Positions 53,326 to 64,000 of a stretch of DNA of 64,000 nt are shown here, piece after piece. The notes under the pieces were generated by a model, which had not been told where the DNA came from, ran no database searches, and saw only the letters and a list, made by a program, of their open reading frames with translations. The DNA is from Campanula takesimana (lineage: Eukaryota > Streptophyta > Magnoliopsida > Asterales > Campanulaceae). The DNA lies in NCBI GenBank assembly GCA_026119855.1, contig JAOWBW010001047.1:248001-312000 (forward strand), given 5' to 3'. Position numbers and translations under genes: made by a program. The stretch's first letter is position 1, and every line of letters starts with the position of its first letter.

Positions 53326-54269
53326 TCTTGATTCAATGATTGGAGATCCATGTGGAATTGTGAATGCAATTGGCCTACGTTCATCGAGACCATCTATTGC
53401 TTAGTTTCGGCCACATGGACTACTTTCTTGGTTTCTTGAATTAGTGCGGAATTGTGGTTGCCAATGGCTTAGTTCGGCCGCACTTCTTGTTGTCTTGATT
53501 TGGAGATGATAACCAAAGTTCAAATAGTCTCATCCTCATAATAATAGAGAAACTAATGACACATAAATATTATGCTTAAATTAATGATTATTAATTTAGT
53601 GGCTAAACTTGATGCGTAACATGTTTATCTTGTGTGCTCATAAATGTGTTGTATGCTATATGGTGATGAAACTTCAAGAAAGTTTTAAGTCCTTTTTGCC
53701 ACGCCATGATTAAAACACTTGTTAGTGCATGGGTGATTTTAATGTGGGTTCGCCCTAGCGAGGTGCATTAACTTTATCTATGTATGAGCAAGATGGATGA
53801 TGTGGGCACGCCCTAGCGAGGCACATCAACCATGCGTTTAAAATGGTTAGACTTAATTGGGCGTCAAAACAGTTTTGGGCCTTAGGCAAAGATGAGATTA
53901 AACATGCTTTTAAAATTGGATTCCTAAGAATCATATGGGATATGATTGACATGTTTGTCTACCTAATTAATTTAATTTTGAGCGGTGCGCCAAAGCGTAC
54001 TTGAAATTAAATTAAAGTTGGACCTTAGCCCAATTTCAAAAGAATCTCATAAAAGGATCTAAGAGTCATATGAGATATGATTGACAGGGTTGTCTACCTA
54101 ATTAATTTGATTTTGTATAATCCGCCATAGCGGACTTAAAATTAAATTAAAGTTGGATCTTAGCCCATTTAAATTATATTATATATTGGATGTATAAGAA
54201 GGTTATATAATTTAGTGGGAGTACTTTTGGAAAATACATTATTTATCTCTTTAATGAGATTGGTACTTG
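53326..54269 (+). other. Non-coding DNA before Copia-2 gag remnant
   Basis: Continues the sequence interrupted at 40713. CGCCCTAGCGAGG(T/C)(G/A)CAT recurs at about 53751 and 53809. A related pair of segments (ATTAATTT-rich, TTGGA(C/T)CTTAGCCCA) occurs near 53970-54040 and 54105-54165. It is likely the leader of Copia-2; its 5' LTR is not seen in the window. Confidence 0.5.
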
Positions 54270-57200
54270 TAAAATTTTGGAAATTTTGCATTAGTTGTAG
54301 ATGACAACTAAAATCGTTGCGATTAATCCTTGATAAGGATAATGCTTCAAGAGAATGGTACAAACTTCATGGATTGGATCCTGAGCCTAAGAATCGTTCT
54401 AAGGCAAGAAGATGTGTTGTACATTCTTGATGGGCCTATTCCTAAAGAACCCAATGTCAGAGAAAGACAATCACAAGAGACATGAGTATGTTTCTAGGGA
54501 TGTGAGTTGTCTCATGCTCATAACTATGAACTCAAAGCTCCAACAAAGTTTGGAACTTGTGGAAGCCTATTAGATAGGCGTGGAGTTGAGTTACATGTTT
54601 CAAAAGGCAATCTAGGCAAGAGAGGTATAAAACCATTGTTGCATTCACTTCTTGCAAAAGAAATGAAGGGCAACAAGTGGAACCTCACATGCTTAAGAAT
54701 AAAGGCTACGTAGAGTATCTTGAGAAACTTGGTTGTCCAATTGGATTGGAGCAAGCCACGGATCTCATTCTTGATTCATTGTCCAAAAGTTATAATTACT
54801 TCATGATGAACTATAACATGCTTGGAATGAATAAGAATCTCTCCGAGTTGCATGATATGCTGAAAACTGTGGAGATGAAGATAATGGAGAAAGGTTCTCC
54901 AATGCTCATGGTTCATGATGGAAAAGGAGGCCAAATGCCAAAGGAAAGGTAAGACAGACTTGTCAAACCTAAAGGAAATAATTGTGGTTAAAACAATAAC
55001 TCTAATTGATGCAATTTGGTAAAATGGCAATTGGATTGACCATTTAGAATTGTAGTCAAAATTCTGGATGATCAATAAAAGAATGGTAGTGGGACTACCG
55101 CTTGGAAATATTTATGTTATAAATTAATCTTTCTAAATTTAATTATTGGGTATTGGATATCTCAATAATTAGTAAATTGAAAGGCTGCTTATAGTAAAGT
55201 TTGATATATGAATGGTAGTGATGCAATGGTTGCAACATTATTCGTGGAACACTTGTAAAGTGACTTTACTTAGGAAGCAGAAAATATTATTTTGTTATAA
55301 GATAATGAATGATATTTAATTCTTATTTGGAGTAAGAAAAGTGTTTTATTTATTATGATTTACTTAATTGTGTTATCATATAAATAAATCTTATATCCTA
55401 AATCTTGAAGAACGAAATAATAACTGAGGTTATGACATAAATAATCAAATTCTTTATGCATTATTGTTTTGATCAAATAAATGAGAAATGCATATCTAAA
55501 ATTCCATGGGACGGAGTTTTAAGTCATATGATTTGGAATCACATGATTTATGCAAATCTTATTTACTTGGACCAAACATCTTTTACTATGAATAGTGAAA
55601 GGCTAATATCTTACCTGACCTAATACATGTCAATGTATATGGTGCATTAAGTAGCAATGCTAAAAGAGAGTTTTGATTGGACTTGGTAAAATTATTCAAA
55701 GATTCTGATTCGATCAAGATGATGAACAATTAAACTAAGAATTTGACAGTCATCATCAAAATTGTGAAATAGTTTCACAATTAACTTCACTAAGAACACC
55801 ATTCTAAATGATGTGTCTACGTGGAAGTACAAAAACCTTATCGGATATGGTTCATTAGATGATAAAGTCAAATTGATCTTCCATTATTAATTTTGGGGTT
55901 ATGCATTACAAACCGCTACAACTACTCTAATTTGAGTTCCATCAAAAAAGGTTAAAGGTGAAAGAAAACTGGGTTTGTCTTTCATAAAAATTTAAGATGG
56001 TGAGACCTTTTGGAAAGGAGTTGTCTGGGACACACTCACAGTTAAATCTAATAAATATATTTTCATCCTAAGGAAACTTGAGGACATAATTTTACTCATA
56101 AGAAACAAATGGTTTGTTGATTATGATGATGCTTTTCTAGATAAATGATTTATCTCTAAAAGAATCAGTGGGAGTAAAATATATCTCGAATGGTTCGAGA
56201 CCTAGAAAATTAATATTTAACCTATGATGGAAGTTGAATAGTTTTCATAAAGAGTTGTGAAAATCCGTTCAAGATATACAAGTACTTGCATACATGATAA
56301 GATACAATCTATTAGAAGAAATATTGGATATTTCGAAATAGAAAGTATTGAGGTAAAGTTCATTTAGAATGAAGTATTTACCACCTATCAAAGATGCAAT
56401 ATCTACTCCACATTTAGATTAATGGCTTGGAGTCATAAAATCTAAAAGGCAATTCATGTATAATAATCAAGTTTGGAACTTGATCATTCTAACCTAAGGT
56501 GTAAAAGCCAAAGGAGATGAATGACTTTTCTTGGAGAAAAACTTACATGGGTAGCAAGAAACTTATTAGAATTTTCATAGTCACATGTTCATATTTAGAA
56601 TATGAAATTTGACAAAATGATGTCAAAACAAGCGTTCCTCAATGGGAACTCACTTAAGGATGTATTGGATACAGCCTAAAGGTTTTGATAGTCAAGAAAA
56701 TTCTAAAAGGTATGAAAGTTGCGAAGATTCATTGGATGGATTGAAGCAAGCTTTTGGGAGTTGGAATCTCCGTTTTGATAAGTCATAGAGTTTGGCTTGA
56801 TCAAGAACGAAGATGAATCTTGTATATACAAGAAGATTAGTGGGAGCATGGTGCTATTCCTTATCTTATATGTGGATGACATATAGCTCATTAGAAATGA
56901 CATTCCTACACATCAGTCCGTAAAGACTTTGTTAAGAAAGTGTTTCGCAATGAAGAATATGGATGAAGCCGCATAAGTAATTGGCATTAAGATCTATAGA
57001 GATAGATCAAGGAAGCTAAATGGTTTAAAGCCAATGTACATACATTGACAAAGTCATAAGAAGATTCCGCAAGGAAAATTCTAAGAGAGGACATTTGTCA
57101 GTGTTACATGGAGTTTTTCTAAGCAAGACTCAATGTCCTAAAGACAAAAGATGAGCATGAGAAAATGAATGAGATGCCATTTGCTTCGGCAATTGGATCC

Positions 57201-57857
57201 ATGATGCCATGTTAAGTACTAAGCTGGATATATCTAATGCTTAGAGCATGACGAGTAGATATCAATCCAACACCGGTGAGATTCACTGGATGGCTGTGAG
57301 AGCGATTCTTAAAGTACTTTAGAAGGATTAAAGATTCGTTTATGATCTATGAAGGTATGGAAGATGATCTCGGATGCATGCTTCCAAACCAACAAAGATG
57401 ATAATAGATCGCAATCAGGTTTTGTGCATATGTCAAATAGTGGAACTGTAAGTTGTAATGGTTCCAAGCGGAGTACAGTCACTAATTCTACGACTAAAAC
57501 TAAGTATATTGCTGCATTGGATGCTGCGATGGAAACTGTTTGGATTAAGAAGTTCGTTGGAGAACTTGAGATGGTTCTTAGTATTGCTAATCCAATAGAC
57601 CTTATTAAGTGATAATAGAGGTGCTATTGATCAAGCAAAGGAACCAAGGGCACACCCTAAATCCAAATACATACTTAGGCGTTTTCTTATCGTTCGAGAA
57701 ATCGTTAATAAGGGAGACGTACATGTATACAAAGTACCAACTAATGATAACGTTGCGGACACGCTATCAAAGGAACTTCCATAAGCTAAACATGATGGTG
57801 ATTTTAGGTCCATGGGTATTGGATACCTAGAGATTGGGCCTAGGGCAAGTGGGAGAT
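54270..57857 (+). pseudogene. Copia-2: strongly decayed Ty1/copia gag-pol
   Basis: The only long frame in the gag part is 54677-54952, with the typical copia gag pattern 'EYLEKLGCPIGLEQATDLIL', then 'SELHDMLKTVEMKI'. From 54960 to 56700 only stop-ridden fragments remain. RT is recognisable at 56740-57050, with 'LYVDD' at 56866-56880 in a frame carrying stops. RNase H runs from 57349 to about 57612 ('SQSGFV', 'TTKTKYIAALDAAMETVWIKKF'). After a frameshift a tail continues to 57782, resembling 'KYILRRF..REI..G' and 'TNDNVADTLSK'. GGGCAAGTGGGAGAT just before 57858 is the polypurine tract. This is an old copia element of the lineage with the 'NADPLTK'-type end; exact lineage uncertain. Confidence 0.82.
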
Positions 57858-59312
57858 TGTTGGTGTTGGTGCCCTAGGCACGTTTGTTAAACGTTGTATG
57901 TGTTATCATTATATTTATATTAATGAAGAGATATTTAGATTATTATTAATGCTCATGTTTGCTTATATTAATCTTTGTCCCTAGAGCTTGTTAAGCACTA
58001 GTATAAAGGCTAAATGATCATGGGATGATCATGTTAGATTTATAGGTACTTATTTGGAACAAGGTACTGGACATGACCCGCTGTATGAGATTTATGTCAT
58101 GGTCTATGTAATATATAAATCTCATATTAATTATGTCATTTGAATCCTTAGACATGAAGTTATTATAGTCTTCCACTTGATGAAGATTATGTTTGACATA
58201 TTCAAACGCTGCCTTAACACGGTAGTCATAAAGGGTATGATTGGCATAATCAGATTCATGTAGGGAAGAATAATAAGCTAAATGGATTTGTCCCTCTTCG
58301 AAGAGATGCCAAGCTTGGGCCCCTCGAAGGAATGATGTTGATGAAATGTTTGTCCAAACTCAAATGGATTGATTGGATCAATGTCATTTGGATTATCAAC
58401 ATATTTGGAATCGAGAAAGTATTGAACAATACAAGTTGACTTATTGACCATGACTTGTGTTCAATGACATCGTGGACAAAGGGATTATGACATGTTCTAA
58501 AAGGAATGCGAACTTGTATCTAGTTATACTATTTGGGTAGGTATGACAGTTTGCTAGAACCTAATCATATCTTATGGTTTCATGTTTGAACTCATTGCCA
58601 ACTTAGTATAATCCTAGAGGGTCACACACGAAAGAACGAATCTTAAAAAGGGACTAAAATGGAAAATATGGCCTTCTGAACCATGTTGTGCGACCGCACA
58701 CACTGGGCTGGGCGGCCGCACAGTTTTGGGCGACCGCACAGATAGTTTTGGGCGGCCGCACAAGCATGTCGGGACAGATTTCCTAATTTGATTTGGAAAA
58801 GAATTTTGGATGGGTTTAAACACAAGTTTCCTATTTGGAATAGGTCTTACTTGTATATAAACATCAAAATTCGGCCAGAACTTGATCCAAGCTTTTGTGC
58901 AAGTCTCCAAAGAGTTTGAGAGAGGTTTTATTTTGTTCTAAGACATCCTAGATTGAAGAACAAAATAATACACAAATAATATTCCATATAGTTCATATTA
59001 ATTGTGAAAACGTGTTTCACAATTTTGGTCTAGCAACCAAGATCAAGTATTCTTGATATTCGTTCATGGTGTGGATACCGCTAGAGGGTGAAAATTATTA
59101 TCTTCAAAGTTCGTGATTCTTGCTATGATCGTGATCAAGTTTTCAAGTCTCTATCGAATTCAAGGTTGCAAAAATCAAAGGCATCAAGGGTTAGTATTCT
59201 AGTATTCATATTGTTGTATTTGACTTAATCATATGAATGGGTCTATGGGCTTTGGGTTTCATTAAATTTTAAATGCTTAATTCTGATGCGCATGTTACTC
59301 CGAAACCCAACA
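57858..59312 (+). repeat. Copia-2 3' LTR (1455 bp)
   Basis: Starts TGTTGGTG after the polypurine tract and ends CCAACA. TATATAAA lies at 58854-58861. A GC-palindrome module lies about 100-160 bp upstream of it (GCGACCGC about 58690, GGGCGGCCGC 58710, GGGCGACCGC 58728, GGGCGGCCGC 58750). No partner LTR is in the window. Confidence 0.85.
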
Positions 59313-60392
59313 CTAAGAAGATAATGGAATCATCACACTAGTATATAGACCATCTCGCGGTCCCATATACTCATCGGATTCCATCACGTTTGTGAATCCT
59401 ACATGTATCGGGATTAAACTAAATTAATGTAGTAAAGCATACATGTGGGGATGGATTTTTATTTTCGTCCAAGATAACAACTTTTGGGGATGGATTTTTA
59501 TTGCGTCCGTTTCAACAAGTTGGCATGTATGATTTGAAAACATTAGTTTAGGGAAATCTCGGTACATGAAAACCGACTTGGTCACGGAGTGTTAGACCCT
59601 AACTAGAATTGTGTGGTTTGTGCTCGGCTAAAGAGAGGCTTAAAGGTCACCCCCGGCATGTAGTCATGAACTACGCCACGGGCTGAGGTTTACCGCTTTG
59701 AAAGAGTCAAGGTCGAGTGGAGCTTGAAACTTTATAGGACGGGCCTCGACGGGTTTGGGGTTGGACTTGTGCGACTCGATAGTGAGCAATTTATAGGAGT
59801 AATGTGCATGTAGTGTGAGGTCTATCACGTGACAAAATTTTTTATTTTATTATTTTTTTTTTTGAAAAGAGAAGATAAAAAAAAAACACATAAGCACGTA
59901 AATTACAACTCCCGAATCACCCGTGTTACCGGTAAATAAACACAAAATTAAAACAGTCCAAGGGTCCAATTTTGTTCTGATGCAGGCAACTGTGCCTACA
60001 TCCCACTGTTCTGTTCAGTCCCTGAAACCTGTTCTTATCCTGGAAATTGGCCCAGAAGCGCGCGCCTCAGGCTGGTGTTGTGGAAAGCGCGCGCCTGGCG
60101 CATTGTGTATGGGAGGCGCCCGCTTCTGGGCTGACCTGTCAGATTGTCAGAAACTTATGGACTCAGGGGATTGCCCTGGCCTGATTGTGTGATGAAACCC
60201 CTGCAATGTTTGTTAGCACAAAATAATAGGAAGAATAGGAAGAACACATGGAAGGTGGGCGATTCTGGAATTTGATGTGGGACGCGCGCGCTTTGGACAA
60301 TGAAGGTCCGAGGCGGGCACTTCCCATATCAATTTCCAGAATGCCCAGTAAAGTGAATTATGAACAGAAACACAAGTTTAACCCTCAAGCAG
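59313..60392 (-). other. Element B2 leader with two GC-word triplets
   Basis: Triplets at 60058/60087/60116 (flanked by CCCAGAAGCG and CGCTTCTGGG) and 60255/60284/60313, each with exact 29-nt spacing. The second lies in a hairpin whose arms 60262-60282 and 60322-60342 pair at 19 of 21 positions, with inner GGAC (60295-60298) and GTCC (60306-60309). No gene is visible. Confidence 0.8.
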
Positions 60393-60411
60393 TCCCCAGC
60401 AGAGTCGCCAC
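60393..60411 (-). other. Primer binding site of element B2
   Basis: TGGCGACTCTGCTGGGGAC on the minus strand, one base different from element B. Confidence 0.7.
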
Positions 60412-61423
60412 TGTAGATACCCCGGGGGAACTGCGGCTTGGCTAGAGCGCACGAGTTACCCTAGGATGTCCCCTTGATTTTAAGAGTCGCCACCAACGTT
60501 TTTGAGGAACGTAAGAAAACCTAAAGAAAGCCAATTTTTGTACGAAAACCAGAGATTCGGGAGAGAAGGGTTCGAGGGTTAGGTTATGAAATGGGAAGTA
60601 CTTAAACACCCATTTCGTCCGAGCAAAGTCGGTCTTGTTTGTTCATAATTCACTTTTAAAGATAAATGTGTTCTTCCTATTTGAATAATGATAAAAAAGG
60701 GGTTTTATTGTTTAAAATGTAGGGAGATAACTCTTAGGCCAATTTAATGTAATGAAAGGGCTATTGGTGTCATGTCCCAAATGGTTTTGGGGTGATTGTA
60801 CATTTGATTGAAGAAGAAGAAGAATTAGAAGAAGAAGAAGATTAAAGTTAAGACATTTTACCTATAATATCCTTCAAAGAGAACCTCTTGAAAAGTCTTG
60901 AAGAAGAGGTTGAATACTTGGAGAGAATATCTTTAGTAAATTGCATAGAGTAAGGTTCAAGGTGGAAAATTCTTAAGGTGCCAAAAGAGGTCAAAAAAGG
61001 GTCAAAATTCCTCCCTTCAAATGATGGATTGGAGAGGTTTTTATAGTTGAAAAATGGGAGTTTTTGGAGCCAAACGGAGTCTCCAAGAAATCTTTCCCAG
61101 GCAAAATCATGTATAATGAGCAAGGGAGAGATTCTTGGGCAGAATCTGTAACTGACGCACCCCAGAAGCGCGCGCATCCCACCTAGGCGGCGGAAGGCGC
61201 GCGCTTCTGGCCTCAAGGGGCGGAGGCGCGCGACTCTGAAAGGAAAAATCTTACAGAATGGACTAGAAATTTAGAACTGTTATTCAGTTTAGTCCCTGGA
61301 CTTAACGGAGCCCGCCTGGAACTTAACTGAAGTAACAGAAACTAACAGAAAACACTTAAAAGAGGGAGAAACATAAAATCAAGTGTGCAATCAGGGTGAG
61401 CGGTCCAAGGCGGGGTGTCTACA
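60412..61423 (-). repeat. Element B2 5' LTR (1012 bp)
   Basis: TGTAGATACCCC...GGGGTGTCTACA. A minus-strand TATAAAAA box lies at 61038-61045. The GC-word triplet at 61168, 61197 and 61226 includes a perfect 14-bp inverted repeat (61162-61175 with 61197-61210). A GAA microsatellite lies at about 60814-60841. Confidence 0.88.
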
Positions 61424-64000
61424 GCTCCATCAATTTCTTATGGGTATTTATTCAGATTATTATGCTCAGACACGCACTAATATTCTGTTGCAAGATCCAT
61501 TACCTTCTTTGGATAGGGCGTATCAATTGGTGGCTCAGGATGAGCGTGTTCGGCTGGGAAGCTAAGCACCTGATGAACCACATGATGTTATTAGTTTTTC
61601 CCTTCAATCTGGTAGTCAAGGGCGTGGAAATATGGTACGTCAAGACAAATCACACTTGAGTTGTAGTCATTGCAAGAAGACTCGACATAATGGATCAGTT
61701 CGAGCGAATGCAGCAGCCAGCGGTGGAGTTGTGCAGTCAGATGTGCGGCCTGATGTTCTCACAACTGTCTCGACAACTGCCGACACAACTCGTGCGTCTG
61801 TAGGATCAGCTATTGCAGTAGCAAATTCTATCAAAGCAGCCTCTCATCCTTTCTCAGCAGAACAGTGGAAGGCTCTTGCTGGACTTCTTGGTAATACTAG
61901 GCTTTCAGACGATCACTTGAATGGTATGTTTGATAATCCTGTATGGATAATCGACATAGGAGCCTCTAATCATGTCACTGGTAGTATGGATCTCTTATGC
62001 CATATTAGTGATATTATTGATTGTCTAGTTGGTCTCCCCAATGGTGATTCTGTCATAGCTACGCAAAAGGGATCTGTTTATCTGACAGACAAAATAACTC
62101 TTCAAAATGTTCTTTTTGTGACAAATTTAAGTTGCAATTTAATTTCGGTTTCACAATTAAATGATGATATACAGTGTATTGTCCAATTTAACTCTCATAT
62201 ATGTGCTATACAGGACCAGTCGAGGGAGTTGATTGGAACGGGTGTTATACGAGATGGACTTTACTGCTTCAAAGGAACGGATACTCTGCATCAGATTTCA
62301 GTTCATGGAGCAACATCTACTTTGAAACTTTAGCACAAAAGAATGGGACATCCGTCAGAAGGCATAGTAAAGTTACTTCCCCCTGTTAGTGACTCTAAGT
62401 GTAGATTGAATAAAGCATGTGAGGTATGCTTTCGTGCTAAACAGCATAGAGACAAATTTTTGTTAAGTGATCATAAGTCTACTCGAACTTTTGAAAAAAT
62501 ACATTGTGATTTGTGGGGATCTTATAGATAGGCTTCTTCTTGTGGGGCACGTTATTTTTTTACAATTGTTGATGATTATTCTCGTGCTCTTTGGGTCTAT
62601 TTTTTGATTGACAAAACTGAGGTTTTTAATTCGTTTATAACATTTGTTGCTATGGTCAATCGTCAGTTTAATCAAAAGATCAAAATTGTTCAGAGTGATA
62701 ATGGTACTGTGTTGAGGTGTTTTTTAGATTTCTTTTCTGCTACAGGGATTATTTTTCAAACATCTTGTATTGGAACTCCTCAACAAAACGGAAGAGTTGA
62801 AAGAAAGCATCAACATATTTTGAATGTTTCAAGGGCTTTGAGGTTTCAAGCCAATCTCCCCATTTATTTTTGGGGCGAGACCATTCTTGCTTCCACTCAT
62901 TTAATTAATCGTACCCCATCTCCCTTGTTGCATAACAAAACCCCTCATGAGATTCTTTTTGGCAACCCTCCTTCTTTTAATATTATTCGAGTTTTTGGCT
63001 CTTTATGTTTTGCTCACAATCAAAAAGCAGGTGGTGATAAATTTGACAGTCGTAGTCGAAAGTGTATTTTTTTGGGGTATCCATCTGGGAAAGAGGGTTG
63101 GAAACTATTTGATCTAAACACTAAAGAATTTTTTGTCTCTAGAGATGTTAAATTTTTTGAGGACATTTTTCCTTTAAAAAAATCAGAATCAGTAAACATT
63201 ATCCGTGAGCAGATTGCCGACTTGAATGGGGATATAGACTTAGATTTTGCTGATTATGACATTATGGAAACCCCAGCTCTTGTTACACCAGTTGTGCAGA
63301 CAGATGATCAGACAACTGCTACCTCATCTGCCGCCTCAACTGCACCTTCTTCTTCAGTAACAACTATGATTGATGATAATTTGGTTCCTGATCTTACTCC
63401 TCTGCCTGCCGACCTGGGTAGGGGAATGCATGAGAAGATTCCTTCGGTTTGTCTTCGTGACTATGTGGTTCACACTATCGATGCTAAAAGTCCATCTCTC
63501 GCCGCACCCTCTCCTCAACTTTCCTCACATACTCCTTACCCTATAGCACATTATATGAATTGTGACAATTTCTCTGTGAAACACCAAAATTTTCTTGCTG
63601 CACTAACATTGGGCAGGGAGCCAAAGTCGTTTCGTGAAGCCATGACAGACGAAGGTTGGAAAAAGTCCATGCGTGGAGAAATCAAAGCCTTAGAAGATAA
63701 TGGCACTTGGACATTAGAGCCTCTACCACCAGGAAAAAGGGAATTAGGAAATCAATGGGTTTATCGCATCAATATTGTTCTGATGGAAGCATTGAATGAT
63801 TGAAGTCTCGGTTAGTGGTCTTCGGAAATCATCAAAAAGAAGGAATCGATTATGCAGAAACATTTGCCCCAGTTGCAAAAATGGTGACTGTTAGTGCCTT
63901 TCTAGCAGTTGCTGCTTCTAAAAATTGGGAACTTCATCAGATGGACGTACACAATGCTTTCCTACATGGGGATCTCAATGAAGAAGTCTACATGAAGTTG
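61424..64000 (+). pseudogene. Copia-3: Ty1/copia gag-pol (Retrofit/Ale-like), partial at window end
   Basis: One frame carries most of the protein. Gag tail starts right at the B2 junction ('LHQFLMGIYSDYYAQTR', 'RAYQLVAQDERV'). It is followed by a damaged zinc knuckle ('CSHCKKTRH', final Cys missing, about 61665) and the protease motif 'WIIDIGASNHVTG' at about 61943, with Ile where Thr is usual. Integrase has 'RMGHPS', 'HCDLWGSY', 'DDYSR', 'SDNGT' (62695) and 'PQQNGRVERKHQH'. RT starts near 63640 ('GWKKSM', 'WVYRI') and, after a frameshift or stop near 63780-63800, continues to the window end ('FAPVAKM', 'DVHNAFLHGDL'). Stops lie at 61563 (TAA), 62331 (TAG where Trp is usual) and 62529 (TAG where Gln is usual). 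RNase H and the 3' LTR lie beyond the window. Confidence 0.9.

Larger units (their letters stand above)
59313..61423 (-). mobile_element. Gag-only element B2, 5' fragment
   Basis: The segment 59313-60411 aligns with 37583-38647 of element B and is followed by the 5' LTR (60412-61423). The gag gene and the rest are absent here. They are cut off at 59313 by the end of the Copia-2 LTR, so the missing part may lie upstream of the window. It is clearly a different copy, with many substitutions and shorter LTR. It ends TCTACA at 61423, inside Copia-3. Confidence 0.85.

Noticed and set aside
57349..57612. A separate small host gene
   Set aside because: It is the copia RNase H remnant of Copia-2 and lies in domain order just before its polypurine tract and LTR.

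Overview
The window is flowering-plant nuclear DNA made almost entirely of nested LTR retrotransposons. I see no host gene, tRNA, rRNA, CRISPR array or bacterial-style operon. The plant assignment rests on the families present: a SIRE-type Ty1/copia element with a third ORF, a Tat-type Ty3/gypsy element with two RNase H domains and an antisense gene, Stowaway-like ends, and initiator-Met tRNA primer sites. The species cannot be named from the sequence.

Layout. (1) From before base 1 to 40371 runs gag-only LTR element A (+ strand): leader, 54-bp tandem repeats, a broken gag, long non-coding DNA with 63- and 114-bp repeats, a polypurine tract, and a 3' LTR (30478-31444 plus 39910-40371). (2) Inside its body sits Copia-1 (5420-28091, - strand, TSD ATAAT), with 1.59-kb LTRs, long gag and pol ORFs and a third ORF that looks spliced. 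(3) Inside the left LTR of Copia-1 sits Gypsy-1 (6735-16163, TSD AGTGA), a compound with three LTRs and a ruined pol. (4) Inside the 3' LTR of element A sits its relative, gag-only element B (31445-39904, - strand, TSD CCAGT). (5) 40372-40713 and 53326 onward are the two halves of older DNA split by Gypsy-2 (40714-53320, TSD AAAGT), a Tat-type element with a decayed gag-pol and antisense genes. (6) A strongly decayed Copia-2 follows (about 54.2-59.3 kb, 3' LTR 57858-59312), then a fragment of a second element of type B (B2, 59313-61423), then a Retrofit/Ale-like Copia-3 that runs off the window end (61424-64000).

How the parts work together. Copia-1 and element B have almost identical LTR pairs, so they inserted recently. 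Elements A, B and B2 carry only a gag-like gene with an H-GH-C zinc motif and no pol, so they presumably depend on the enzymes of a full-length relative. A and B share LTR termini, polypurine tract, non-coding blocks and tandem repeats near the 3' LTR.

The most striking unexplained structure is in B and B2. Triplets of a GC-rich word (GCGCGCGC or close variants) lie exactly 29 nt apart in six places, within inverted repeats. In the leader just downstream of the primer site, the arms of the hairpin differ between B and B2 but stay complementary, which suggests a selected RNA (or DNA) structure. Comparable CpG-rich words occur in other families here: GGGCGGCCGC/GGGCGACCGC at 18- and 22-nt spacing in Gypsy-1, Copia-2 and 40.4 kb, and GCGGTC/GACCGC throughout Copia-1.
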